NCBI GenBank assembly: GCA_003427395.1
Contig: BFEA01000068.1
Location: 1,347,419-1,411,418, forward strand
Length of the DNA: 64,000 bases
Direction of reading: 5' to 3'
From: Chara braunii
Taxonomy: Eukaryota > Streptophyta > Charophyceae > Charales > Characeae
Each line of letters starts with the position of its first letter. The first letter of the stretch is position 1. Position numbers and translations under genes: made by a program. Shown here one piece after another: positions 1-9,230 of the stretch. The notes under the pieces were generated by a model, which saw only the letters and a list, made by a program, of their open reading frames with translations, ran no database searches and had not been told where the DNA came from.

Positions 1-190
1 TGAGGGCCATATCCGAACTGACAACCGTACATACTGCACTTGAGAGCCATATTCGAGTTGGCAACTGTGTATACCGCATTTCCGAGTTTGCAACTGTGCG
101 CAGTCTGCACGCTGCATTTAAGGGCAAGATCTGATTTTCCTCGCAACTGTGTGCAGTATGCGCACTATATCTGAGTGTTATTTCTGAATA
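1..190. repeat. Degenerate tandem repeat, about 45-bp unit
   Basis: Variants of a phrase close to GAGCCATATTCGAGTTGGCA followed by ACTGTG recur three to four times, with substitutions. No open frame is supported. Positions 191-388 hold nothing I can identify. Confidence 0.5.
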
Positions 191-404
191 GTGTCTGACC
201 AATTTCGGACCCAAAGTACAAGTGTCCATGTCAGCTGAATGCATAGTAAATAGCTGATTTTGAGCTTGCACTTACTGTTTTGATAGTAGTCTGGCCCTAA
301 GTAAAGGCCAAGTGTAGCATATGGTAATCCTGTTGTAAACAGTACAGTAAGCAAAAACTGATTGTCGTTTGATTGACAGATAGAGCATGTGACAAGAATA
401 TTAG

Positions 405-985
405 TTTTTAAGTGCGCACCCGCGCGCGCCCAGACCAGATATTACGCGCCCAAGCTTGAGAGTGCGCGCCTATGCGCGCCCAAGCTTGATATTACCGTTA
501 GAGTGCGCGCCCATGCGCGCCCAAGCTTGAGAGTGCGCGCCCGTGCGCGCCCAAGTTTGATATTGCCATTGGAGTGTGCGGCCATACGCGCCCAAGCTTG
601 AGAAGTGCGCGCCCATGCACGCCCAAGCTTGATATTGCTTGAGAATGCTCGCCTATGCGCGCCCAAGCTAGATATTGTTGTTGGAGTACGCGCCCGTGTG
701 CGCCCAGGCCAGATATTGCTGTTGGAGTACACGCCCGTGTGCGCCCAGGCCAGATATTACTGTTAGAGTGTGCGCCCGTGTGTGCCCCGGGCCAGAAATA
801 GTTATTTAAGTGCGTGCCGTGTGCACTTGCGTTGGATATATATGCGCCCAGGCTAGATGTTGTCGTCTGAGTGCACGCCCATGTGCCGTTGTGCTGGATA
901 TTGTCATTTGAGTACGCGCCTATGTGCGCCCAGGCTGGGTATTGTCATTTGAGTGTACGTCCGTGTGCGCCCAGCCTATGATTAT
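405..985. repeat. Minisatellite built on CGCGCCCAAGCTTGATATTG
   Basis: About a dozen units of roughly 45-60 bp each combine a GTGCGCGCCCATGCGCGCC-type segment with AAGCTTGATATT or CAGGCCAGATATT. Units drift toward the right end, where the AAGCTT core becomes CAGGCC. Open frames here simply read through the repeat. Part of the array (about 764-842) is repeated without visible change at 20474-20552, beside a sequencing-adapter scar. Confidence 0.9.
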
Positions 986-1189
986 TATGAGATGATTTGC
1001 CTCCGCGCACCCGTTGATTTATTCCTTTGCTGATCAGCAACACCTCATGCACATGATATTTTCCCTCGCACGGGGAGCATTGGCGGTTCAGTCCCTGCAC
1101 AGATGACCTGGCTCAGTCTAGCCCCAGTACATTCAGCATTTGTGACTGGTCCCTGTGCATGAGATGTATCACTGATCAGTTGCTGTTCA

Positions 1190-1445
1190 GCCGGGCCCCT
1201 TCAGGCGGTCCGCTTCTCGAGATTGGTGCAGTTTTCAGCCTGGCCCCTTCAGGCGGGCCCTTTCTTCTGTTGAAGTTTTCAGCCAGGCCCCTTCAGGCGG
1301 GCCCTTTCTTCTGAGATAGCTGCTGCTCAGCTGGGCACATTCAAGTGGGCTCTGTATTGAGTTGCTGTTCAGGCGGGCCCATTCAGGCGGGCCCTATATC
1401 GAGTTGCAGTCAGGCCATTCAGACAGGCCTTTACATCGAGTTGCT
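1190..1445. repeat. GC-rich minisatellite (TTCAGGCGGGCCC core)
   Basis: Five to seven irregular units of 35-60 bp share the cores CAGCCNGGCCCCTTCAGGCG and GGGCCC. The array runs directly into the 5' edge of the ORF at 1466, so the true start of that ORF, or an upstream exon, cannot be placed. Confidence 0.8.
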
Positions 1446-1465
1446 GACTACTATTCGGCCAGGTC

Positions 1466-1993
1466 TTGGAGACAGTACCCGTACTAGAGAGGGCGTGCTT
1501 TCTGTCCAAGCTGGCCCGTCGTCGTGAGACTACCCCTAAGTGGGGTAGATTCATTGAGAGGTTCCGTTACAGACATGTGGGACATCAGAGTTTCACTATC
1601 AGGGCCAATGAGTCCTCGACCTCGAGACACACGCTCGTGATCACCTACTCGGTGAAGGGGGCAGAGACGGGGGTGAAAGGCACCACGTACGACAGGATTG
1701 CTGATTACATATTTCGCAGGGAGAGCTATTGGAGGGACAACTGGCTGCACGTGGTGTTTCCCCGAGTACCTTCGGCTCCTGGGAGTGTACACTTCGATTT
1801 TGATGGATGCAACCCCAAGCCCCTTAATGAGTCTCGTAGCAACGACAAGAGGCGGAAGGACGACCGGATTAGGAGAGAGATAACCAGATCCGGGGTCCCA
1901 ATCACTACATGCGTCCAGAGATCAGAGACGGACGAGTCGGACTTCGAGCCTTGCTCTGTGAGTGACGTTGATCTTGGCGATTATCTCGACTGA
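1466..1993 (+). CDS. Unrecognised ORF, 5' part
   Basis: I do not recognise this protein. The frame is open for about 175 codons. It begins at a non-ATG codon just past a stop at 1445-1447, so an upstream exon or truncation is likely. Composition looks coding: basic N-terminal half (RRETTPKWGRFIERFRYRHV), a central KGTTYDRIADYIFRRESYW segment, a lysine/arginine-rich stretch (NDKRRKDDRIRRE), then an acidic serine-rich end (SETDESDFEPCS). The frame closes at TGA 1991-1993. A segment open in another frame (about 1992-2108) bridges to the next ORF, which is back in this frame, so both are probably one gene interrupted by indels. A GTGAGT donor-like site lies at 1958, but the splice I could build does not restore a sensible frame. 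Confidence 0.4.
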   Translation: METVPVLERACFLSKLARRRETTPKWGRFIERFRYRHVGHQSFTIRANESSTSRHTLVITYSVKGAETGVKGTTYDRIADYIFRRESYWRDNWLHVVFPRVPSAPGSVHFDFDGCNPKPLNESRSNDKRRKDDRIRREITRSGVPITTCVQRSETDESDFEPCSVSDVDLGDYLD

Positions 1994-2092
1994 GACACTC
2001 ACAGAGATTGAGTTTGTGGACAGTGACGGGAGCGTTGGAGACCAACGAGCGGAGACGTCGGAGGGCGACATTGAGGAGGATCGCACATCTTC

Positions 2093-2554
2093 TTGCACGG
2101 TATCTTCTTGAGGGTGATTGACTCCTACATGTCAGACGACCTTGGGTCTGAGACAGTTATTGGTCCCCCAAGAGGGGAGGGTCCGGTCCCATACCTTGAA
2201 GATGGCTATAGTCATTTGGTCGGGACAAACTTTGTTATGCAGGCTTATCGAAAGCCTCTTTACGGAGATCGCTTTCTCGACGTTTCCTACATTTACTCTG
2301 GTGGGGGAGGACGTATTGAGATATTGATTGGAGCTTCAGGCGACATCATTCTTGCGGAGGAGCTTTACCTCAGGAGCGTCGCAGATGAGGAGATGGCCAG
2401 CTGCATGACCTATATCTGCAAGATTGATCCAGCAGCGCCTCTCGAGATCAGCTATGTGGTTCCAGAGTCTATAGCCACACGAGTTCTCAATGACGAGGAG
2501 TCTCAGACGACAGCACTCACTCACGAGGGGGTACCGCTTATTATCATTGATTGA
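2093..2554 (+). CDS. Unrecognised ORF, 3' part
   Basis: About 153 codons are open in the same phase as 1466-1993. The first ATG is internal (near 2129), so the start is not fixed. The protein is acidic and looks globular (GDRFLDVSYIYSGGGGRIEI, EEMASCMTYICKIDP, then EESQTTALTHEGVPLIIID). The bridge just upstream, in frame 1992-2108, is rich in Asp/Glu/Ser (EIEFVDSDGSVGD), like the end of the first ORF, which supports one broken gene. I find no catalytic motif or membrane segment. A spliced host gene or a cargo gene of a mobile element are both possible. Confidence 0.4.
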   Translation: MHGIFLRVIDSYMSDDLGSETVIGPPRGEGPVPYLEDGYSHLVGTNFVMQAYRKPLYGDRFLDVSYIYSGGGGRIEILIGASGDIILAEELYLRSVADEEMASCMTYICKIDPAAPLEISYVVPESIATRVLNDEESQTTALTHEGVPLIIID

Positions 2555-2767
2555 GGTTCCCTCTTTTCAGTCACTATGATGAATTACAACATTATTATTT
2601 ATTAGTGACTGCAGCCCTCCGATGGCTGCTCCCTGCATGTTTTGTGTACTACTCCTCAGTCTTGTTTCTCTGGTTATACTCTTGCAGAGTCTGGTTTCTG
2701 GTCTTCTCATTTTGTGAGTGTCAATTGCTCTATGATGCATGTTATTTTTCCTTCTTATTTTATACAG

Positions 2768-2933
2768 GTTACACTCAAGGCAGCTTAAAGGACTCCTGAA
2801 TGATAGGGACTCTGTTGACCTTGAGTCTATCCTTTATACGGGGTCAGGTGCAGGCCATAAACCCGAACGCCTCACTCTAAGCCGTGTGGCCGCTGGCAGG
2901 AGGGATAACCCTGACTACTCGGCTGTATGATAA
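2768..2933 (+). CDS. Possible terminal exon of the 1466-2554 gene
   Basis: A pyrimidine-rich stretch ending TTATTTTATACAG (about 2755-2767) resembles a 3' splice site. After it the frame of LHSRQLKGLLNDRDSVDLES continues to NPDYSAV and TGA. Codon use resembles the two ORFs upstream. I could not find a phase-compatible donor, so the exon status is a guess. The interval 2555-2767 is T-rich and otherwise featureless. Confidence 0.25.
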
Positions 2934-3139
2934 AGTGTGACTGCCTCTGAACACACCTCAATTTTCATACCTATCAAAATTCCTGCTTGACAGCCTGCCA
3001 GTCCTCCAACCCACTTAGCTCGGTCTCGGGGAAGGACATCTCACCGGACCCTTGGAGCAGTGGGGGCGCGACACCGGTGCATAGTGGAAATGGAGTTCTT
3101 TGTGCTACAGGTAGGAACCTTTGTGTGATTAGGCTCTCA

Positions 3140-3165
3140 ATGGGACACTGGACCCGGTTTCCAGC
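3140..3165 (+). repeat. SINE-A head fragment
   Basis: GACACTGGACCCGGTTTCC matches the first bases of the SINE-A family, then diverges. It sits 45 bp before a fuller SINE-A copy. Confidence 0.45.
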
Positions 3166-3210
3166 TTACGCCTACAAATTAGCAGTGTGCTTGTTTAGCT
3201 CTGTTGGTGA

Positions 3211-3367
3211 CGCTGGACCCGGTTTCCAGCAGGTGCCGCTCCCTACCAATAGATGGAGCAGCCCGACAGATAAGCCCTCAATTCTGACGGTTCTCTTACC
3301 ACCGCCGGGATAGACGGCTTACACAAGGGCTATTCTTAAAATAAAAAATAAAAAATAAATAAAAACC
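3211..3367 (+). mobile_element. SINE-A copy (long 3' subfamily) with 12-bp TSD
   Basis: The copy begins CGCTGGACCCGGTTTCCAGC, passes through CCTACCAATAGATGGAGC, continues with a tail including GGCTTACACAAGGGC, and ends in an A-rich tract. It is bounded on both sides by CTCTGTTGGTGA (3199-3210 and 3368-3379), a perfect 12-bp TSD, which fits target-primed retroposition. This fixes the 5' end of the family. No tRNA-like A/B boxes are obvious inside it. Related copies are at 7489, 20069, 20554, 23750, 25545, 26597, 28580, 40928, 56780 and 59160. Confidence 0.85.
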
Positions 3368-3860
3368 CTCTGTTGGTGATACCTAGCAGTGTGACTTGCT
3401 TCTGCACAGGAGTGTGATTTAGTCTGAATTTTGCAGTTTGTTCTTCAAGTAGAGAATTTTTGGAAGACTGTACTGTTTACTTGGAAGATATTGGAACAAT
3501 GGACCTAGTTTGAAATTCCAGCATCAGCCTCAGCTGGGTATTGGCCCCAGGCCCCCGGATAACTCTCCGGGTTGTTTGCGAGGAATGCCAGGCCTGAACT
3601 TTCCCAATTTATAATAAAATGCTACAGTTCTTCTCTCGCCTCCCCCCCCAAAAAAAAACAGAGGCTCCCCTCCTCCCCTTCCAACCCAAAGGAGGCTTCT
3701 GACACGGCTCCTTGTGATAAGGCCCGAGTCAAGTATTCAGTTCTGAACTCACTCAAATTTGTGAGCTGATTATGTTACAGCCTTTCTGCCTCTTTCCATT
3801 TTTGCATCACATATTTCCATGTCAGCCTGATTGAATTCTTCCGTTCTCTCTTATATCCAG

Positions 3861-3975
3861 CTGCCATCTTCAGCCGAATAGAACACCTGGTCATCATCGC
3901 CATATTTGGGGGGCAACTGTCAGTCTAGATACAGCGATAATGCCCGGTGTTCTATTAGGGTGAAGATGGCCGTCA
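3861..3975. mobile_element. Foldback MITE, 110-bp family, copy 1
   Basis: The two ends are inverted copies around CCATCTTCA and AATAGAACACC, with a central CATATTTGGGG/CTAGATACAGCGATAAT core. It belongs to the family of the cleaner copy at 7071-7181. It has no coding capacity. Positions 3380-3860 are otherwise unassigned. Confidence 0.75.
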
Positions 3976-4081
3976 GTACTGCAGCCATTCTTATGTTTCT
4001 GTCTTTCGACTTCTTCCCGTGTTTGTTGCATAGGCTCCAGTGACTTTTTTTCCTTCTATTTTTTTGCTCAAAATTCGTATT

Positions 4082-4135
4082 CCATTACCAACAAGATTGG
4101 AGGCCGGGGGCCTCAACATTACACCCGGATGATTA
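4082..4135. repeat. Short dispersed repeat (GAGGCCGGGG...CACCCGGATG)
   Basis: GGAGGCCGGGGGCCTCAACA and TTACACCCGGATG recur in variant form at about 8965-9005. No function is visible. Confidence 0.4.
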
Positions 4136-5589
4136 TCTTTCGTGCACCATCTTCTTTCCCAAAACATCTTCTGGCAGAGTTATAGAAAATCAATTAATTT
4201 TCTCTTAACCACCTCTTCACACAAGTGTAATGACCCACCACAACACAGACTGAGAACACTGCTGATTTCTGAGTTCTGCCGCTGGAATGGATGCCTTGCT
4301 GAGATTCCCGCATTCTGTTGAGTTTTCTAAGTCTGTGTGTGTGTGCGTGCTTGATGGTCTGCGTGCCTGTCTGAGTGCTGGTCGGCCTGAATGTGTGTGT
4401 GACCGGCAAGAGTGCTTGCTTGTTTGGGAGGCCCGTAGGGCCGGTACTTACCTGTGGCAGTGACATTGAGGGTTGCAGCAGGGGAAAACACTCAAGTGCC
4501 GGGGAAAGAGGCCCGCGACACTTAGAGCAGCGGAAAAACACTCAAGTAGCAGGTAGGCCGGTACCACACTAAGTAGAAGTAGATGTGCCGGGCACTCCAG
4601 GCCGAGCAGAAGAAGACAAAAGTTGCCAGTAGTTGTAGGCTAGGTCTAGGCGGGTACCAGTCCAACCAGTCTGAGTCTAGGGCCTGTACGGGCAATATCA
4701 GAGTCTGCAATGATGTTTGGCTCCAAAAGGGAGGAGGTAACGGTTGCTTGGAGGCTGCGCGGCCTTTGGAAGTCACCACCCAAGAGGCAAGTAGGCCGCT
4801 ATATCTCCAGGAGGAGCACAGTGCTCGTCCTTAGTCTTCGTTGTGCAAGTTTGGCGACACACTGCTCGGAGCGTTGGCTGGAGGAGCGCTGGGCATTGCA
4901 GCGCTGTTAGGAGGAAGGAGACCGGCAGCTCCCTCCTCGGCTATGGTGGAGCTCTACCGGTAGGAGGAGGAGGAAGAAGAGGGCTAGGAGGGAGACTGGC
5001 GAGGTACCTACCTGGCTATGGTGGGCACCATCGTCATCACCTTGTTAGGCGCCGCATCTGGAAGGCCCCAGTTGGGGTTGCGCCGTACCAAAAGGGCTTC
5101 AAGGAGGGGACAGGCATGGCGGCCTGAACAGCAGCGAGCATAGCTGCTTTGTGTTGTCCTTTGCACAGCAGGGCGAGGCCCTAGTAGTCAGCCATAGCCT
5201 TGGCCTACATGAAGAGGAAGAAGAAGGGTGGCCATGGCTATAGTGGACCTCATGTTGTGCCTGCAGTAGAAGTGGCAGGCACAGCACCGCCGCGAGAAAT
5301 GGGAAAGTAGCGGAAGGGGACGGCACTGGTTGCGGGGGGAGGGTCAAAGCACCAGGGGAGAAGGAGAAATCGGAAGGGCGATGCGGAAGGGGCTGCTTTC
5401 TCCGTTCCCCCCGATGCTTTATCCCCTCCCCCCCCACTGATTCCCGGCGGCCACCTTCCCCTTCCAGCGCTGCTACTTTCCTCCTCCACCGCACACCTTC
5501 TCCCTCCCCTGGCCGGCGTTTTCCCCCTCCCCCCTCCGACGGTTTCCCCCTCCCCCAGCCGGTGCTTTTTCCCTCCCTCCCTGGCACAT
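4136..5589. other. No recognisable gene; purine- and GC-rich DNA
   Basis: Open frames on both strands are low-complexity (Gly/Arg or Ser/Pro rich) and show no family motif. AACACTCAAGT..CAGG occurs twice near 4488 and 4536. From about 5280 the sequence is G-runs on one side and C-runs on the other. Confidence 0.5.
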
Positions 5590-5599
5590 CAGTTGTGAA

Positions 5600-5885
5600 A
5601 GTAGTTTGATTACATAATGGAATCAGTTCAAAACTGATCCTATTACGTAATTGAGTCAGTTTCAAAACTGATTCGGTTACGTAATAAATCAATTTTGAAA
5701 TTGATTCCATTATGTGATGGGATCAGTTTCAAAAGTGATTCAATTACGTACTAATCGAATCAGTTTTTATTACTTTTTAACCTGATCCGATTGCGTAATC
5801 GAATCAGTTTTTGAAACTAGTTCGTTTACACAACCGAATCGGTTTCAAAACTGATTTGGTTACGTAATCCAATAAGTTTTGCGAC
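5600..5885. repeat. Array of eight palindromic units with ACGT cores
   Basis: About eight units of 33-36 bp (one near 47 bp) alternate two palindromes: GATTACGTAATC-like and AATCAGTTT(C)AAAACTGATT-like. Units start near 5609, 5642, 5676, 5710, 5743, 5790, 5825 and 5859. Several keep the symmetrical core TTACGTAA. No unit is open reading sequence. Confidence 0.85.
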
Positions 5886-5990
5886 TCGTGCAACAGGGAG
5901 GGAGGGGGAAGGGAGGCGGTGGGGGAGGAGACGGAAAGGGGATGGTGGAAGGGAAGAAAGGGAAGGGGGCGGGCGTGAAGGAGGGGAAAC
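5886..5990. repeat. Purine-rich low-complexity tract
   Basis: Strings of GGGAGG, GGAAGGG and GGGAAG on the plus strand lead into the CTG tract. No gene is seen. Confidence 0.6.
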
Positions 5991-5994
5991 GGTG

Positions 5995-6248
5995 CTGCTC
6001 CTGCTGCTGTCAGTTCTGCTGCTGCTGCTGATCTGCTGCTGCGACTGCGACTGCGGCTGCTGCTGCGGCTGCTGGAAGCTGCTGCTGCTGCTGTTGGTAA
6101 TGATGATGAAGATGCTGCCGGTGCACCTCGTGATGGTGGTGGTGCTGCCGCAGTTGCTGGTACTGATGCTGCTGCTGTTGGTGGTGATGATGAAGATGCT
6201 GCCAGTGCACCTGGTGACGGTGGTGGTGCTGCTGCAGTTGCTGGTACA

Positions 6249-6292
<44 letters not shown>

Positions 6293-6296
6293 GTGA
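5995..6296. repeat. CTG/CAG-rich trinucleotide tract
   Basis: Imperfect CTG repeats are interspersed with GATGATGAAGATGCTGCC(G/A)GTGCACCT blocks that occur twice (about 6100 and 6190), and end in a pure run of about 14 CTG (6250-6292). Frames reading poly-Leu, poly-Gln or poly-Ser are by-products. A homopolymeric protein segment cannot be excluded, but nothing on either side looks coding. Confidence 0.85.
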
Positions 6297-6782
6297 AGTA
6301 TTGCTGCAGATGATTTGACCTTTCGAGCTCCTCAGGAAATAAATCGGTAATGACATCTGAGTACGACTTTCTTTGCTTTTGTGCCCTTTGCCATATCCAA
6401 AGAGTGGAACATTGCTAGTGTAATCATTATGCAGAATAACAGGCCATCAAAAAACAAAACAGGCATGAAATGTGCAAAACAACTGCACATCATAACAACA
6501 TGTTTGCTGGCAGTGTGAGCTGCAAATGCCGAATCGGTTCGTGCATGGGAGTCCCGGAGCCGACCCACCCCGAGTCCTTCGACCCAGAATTCGCTACTTA
6601 TTGTCCAAGCCTCGCTTGTGCATGTCCTTCAAATTTGTGGAACAACTATTATGTTATTGTCTTTCGCTCTCCCGAGCTGGTCTGCTTGCTGAAAACATGT
6701 TGTTGTTGTTGTTTTGGTTTGTTGGGCACATAGTTACAGGTAGCGCTGCGTTTTCTGAAAAGCTACTTGTTGGGAAAAAGAG

Positions 6783-6809
6783 TGAAAAAAAAAAAAAAAA
6801 AAAAAAAAT
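6783..6809. repeat. Poly(A) tract
   Basis: A nearly uninterrupted A run of about 25 bp, perhaps the tail of a decayed plus-strand retroposon. Positions 6300-6780 show nothing else I can name. Confidence 0.7.
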
Positions 6810-6876
6810 AGAGGGAAAAAGAGTGCGTGATTTTGCGAACTGGACATTTTTCTTGGTCCAGTTTTCACGGTGCTTG

Positions 6877-6919
6877 TGCATGGCCCCTTGCAAGGATGAC
6901 ACACATAAAGTGAGAAATT
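6877..6919 (+). ncRNA. U6 snRNA 3'-half retroposed fragment
   Basis: GCATGGCCCCTTGCAAGGAT followed by GACACACATAAAGTGAGAAATT matches the conserved middle and 3' part of U6 snRNA, with small changes. An A-rich stretch follows at once. The 5' half is missing and no snRNA promoter is seen, so this is a pseudogene. A fuller copy is at 24516-24625. Confidence 0.75.
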
Positions 6920-6999
6920 AAAAAAAGAAAGGAAAAAAAAAAGCAGAAGAACAAGAACAAGGGGGGGGGGGGAAAAGAAAAAGAAAGAACCAGAATAAG

Positions 7000-7265
7000 A
7001 AAGGTCTGGCATGTGTCTGATTCAGAAACAGTTCAGGAAAACCTCTGCGCCGCGAACTGGAACCACCGCACTACCTTCTTCCCCCGAATACAACGTAGGG
7101 TCATTATAGCTGTATCTAGACTGAATGATGCCTCAAATACAGCTATAATGACCAGACGTTGTATTCGGGGGAAGAAGGTAGCAGGCGAAGTAGGGCGAAA
7201 CGTGGGTCTGTCATTTCGCCCCATTCTGAGGCCTCTGGGGGAAACTCCGTGTGCGCAGCACTTGC
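7000..7265 (-). mobile_element. SINE-B copy, split by a MITE
   Basis: The outer parts match the repeat at 24935-25110: GTCTGGCATGTGTC, AACTGGAACCAC, and TTTCGCCCCATTCTGAGGCC followed by GGAAACTCC. On the minus strand CAGTTCGAGGCC in the other copy resembles a pol III B box, so minus orientation is inferred. The 24.9-kb copy acts as an empty site for the insertion at 7071-7181. Confidence 0.65.
7071..7181. mobile_element. Foldback MITE, 110-bp family, copy 2 (perfect TIRs)
   Basis: The first 26 bases (CTACCTTCTTCCCCCGAATA plus CAACGT) are exactly complementary to the last 26, and pairing continues through GGTCATTATAGCTGTAT, leaving a short loop. It lies within SINE-B. Flanking duplication is at most 2-3 bp (CA or GCA) and not decisive. 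Best-preserved member of a family also at 3861, 56983, 57163 and 57305. Confidence 0.9.
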
Positions 7266-7484
7266 CACCGGGACAGTAGGAAGGCTGAGGTCCGAGGCTT
7301 TTTTTTTTTCCCTAAGTCCCACCAGCCAGGGTTTCATCTTCCCTTCGAGTATTTTTCGACTTCAAGTTGGCCACAGTTCAGCTGTGAGATTTTCAGATCG
7401 GATGGCAGGAACCTGTGCATATGGAAAACCAAGTCTAAACCCCCGCTACGGGGACCTAGCCCCAGTGCTGAAACTGCTTTTTTA

Positions 7485-7488
<4 letters not shown>

Positions 7489-7518
<30 letters not shown>

Positions 7519-7642
7519 AATTGACGGCCCGGGCTGATGCTAGGGTTGCTGGTAGGACCAGGCACCTCTAGCGCTCCCGGGGAGGCTCCATCACTTGGTT
7601 GGTGGGGAGCAGCACCTGGTGGAGAGCGGGTCCAGCGTCCCT
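7489..7642 (-). mobile_element. SINE-A copy, minus strand
   Basis: Poly(T) at 7489-7517 is the A tail. Then follow complements of CGGG, CAACCCTAGCATC, CCACCAACCAAGTGATGGAG and CTGGACCCGC. It belongs to the subfamily whose body ends near CACCCCTAGCA, as at 26597. Homology with the 26.6-kb copy extends upstream through a TACAAACAAACAATTACAAT-like segment to about 7675. Positions 7676-8160 are unassigned. Confidence 0.8.
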
Positions 7643-8162
7643 GATCATTGTAATTGTTTGTTTGTACAAGCACATGACTTAAGCATTATGGCAGAAATGA
7701 CAGGAAGCTGCAGTGCGGGCCTAGCAAGAAGGGAATTGGTCAGGCAGAACAGCTCAGCAGCCTAAGTTGATTGCCTGCATAATAGCTTAGGGAAGAAAGA
7801 GATAGTAACCACAGGCCCCATGGCTACTTGTAAGAGAGAATGGATCTTCAGCCTGCTGCTAGACGCCTGGCATCACATTTAACCAATTTAAAGCACCTCT
7901 TTTCCTGCACAGCCCCCATACCAGGCTATTACCTGCCAAGCTCCACTATTGACTGAGGAGCGGGGGCGAAAGGGGTCCGGGAAGTCCGATGCTGCTTGCA
8001 TGGGGATCGAGTTGTCAATCTGGGTCCAAAAAAGAAAAAGAAACAAAAAAAAAGTTGTCTATCTGGGGGATTCTGATTCTGGGTCCAGTTGTGAAAAATG
8101 AGATGATAGTCTCTGATGAGCTCCCCATTGTGCTGGCCCTGTCCACCTTTCCGAACCAATTG

Positions 8163-8265
8163 CTCGGTCCAATTTTTCTTTTCTTTTCTTTTCTTTTCTT
8201 TTCTTTTATTTTATTTTTTAATCTAATCTATATTCTTCTCTCAATATCCTCCCACTAACGACCTA
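8163..8265 (-). mobile_element. SINE-C-like A-tailed repeat
   Basis: A TTTTC-rich tract is followed by ATCTATATTCTTCTCTCAAT. The same phrase after a T-rich run recurs at 55431, 57500 and 58110. At 55431-55538 it is bounded by an 11-bp TSD, so the family moves by retroposition. Confidence 0.55.
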
Positions 8266-8330
8266 CCTATATGTGGTTCTCTCAGGGCTTGATTCTGGTC
8301 CCTACTCTACACGGGGAGCAGCACCCTGGC

Positions 8331-8580
8331 TCCTTTTTTTTTTTTTTTTGTGTGTGTGTGTGTGTGTGTGTCGGGAAAACACCTGGTGCGAGCTGGAAAG
8401 CGGAGCGCACTTACTTTCACAACCAGCCAGGAACCCCAAGCCAGTTATATCCGCGGGTGAACCTGAAAGTGGATCACAGGGGGTCGCGGGGATAGAATGG
8501 ACGACGTGGGGAATCGAACTCACGACCTCCTGAATACCACTCATGTGCTCAACCAATTGAGCTAGCCCGCTTGGGCTTGC
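8331..8580 (-). mobile_element. tRNA-derived SINE, minus strand
   Basis: On the minus strand the head at about 8575-8505 reads GGGCTAGCTCAATTGGTTGA (A-box-like) and then GGTCGTGAGTTCGATTCCC (B box), a tRNA-like module in correct order and spacing. A unique body follows and ends in CA dinucleotides and poly(A) (8331-8370 as TTT and TG on the plus strand). Internal pol III promoter function is inferred from box order. Confidence 0.8.
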
Positions 8581-8612
8581 TCCGTCCAATTTTGATTCTT
8601 GAAGTTCGTTGT

Positions 8613-8795
8613 CTTCTTTTTTTTGTCGCTCCACTTTGACTATGCTACAAAAAAAAAACGTGGGACCGGTGGGACTTGACGAGATCAGTGCCGGTCCCAC
8701 ATCCCAGCACTTGACTGACCATGCTGACCTGGAATCACAGTACTCAATCCCCACAGCCCCACCATTTGCTCATCCCTACCTCGCCTCCTCAAGGG
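8613..8795 (-). mobile_element. SINE-E copy
   Basis: Shares TCCCACATC, GCACTTGACTGACC, ATGCTGACC, CAATCCCCACAGCCCCACCA and CCTACCT...CCTCCTCAAGG with 25370-25700. T-rich DNA on the left suggests a minus-strand A tail. 8796-9230 contains poly(T) near 8908 and the dispersed repeat at 8965-9005, but no gene. Confidence 0.65.
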
Positions 8796-9230
8796 TAAAT
8801 TGGCCTTTTTCCATTTTTCCTTTTTCCTTTTTTCCCTTTTTTGTGAACAATCCGGGAGCATTGCCCGGTTTCACTTACAGGGACAAAGGCTTGAGGGGAC
8901 CAACCCCTTTTTTTTTTTTTTCCCCACAACGGGCCCAGTGCCCAAGGCTGATATTAGAAATGATAACATCGAGGCCGGGGTCCTTACAATCTACCCGGAT
9001 GTGACAATACCTGGGAGCCTTACCCAGTTTCGCTTTTAACGAGACCCAAAGGGACCCGGAATCCAAAGAGATCATGTCAAATCAAAATGAGCAAGATGCC
9101 TGCCTCTTCAGCATTTTAAGAGCCGCCAGATCTATCATGACACACCAAGCAGCTACATCAAACTCTCTTCTTCACTGCACAGCGGTTTTCACCCCTTACC
9201 ACACACTAGTCCTTTTTCTATAAAAAATGA

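Noticed and set aside
1958-2004. Short GTGAGT...CACAG intron
   Set aside because: Splicing it out puts the downstream sequence in a frame that does not match the acidic bridge, and 47 bp is very short.
5600-5885. CRISPR array
   Set aside because: The spacers are not unique sequences of fixed length, the units drift, and the context is eukaryotic nuclear DNA.
5826-6356. Poly-Gln, poly-Leu or poly-Ser proteins over the CTG tract
   Set aside because: All six frames are open because of the repeat; flanking sequence has no coding character.
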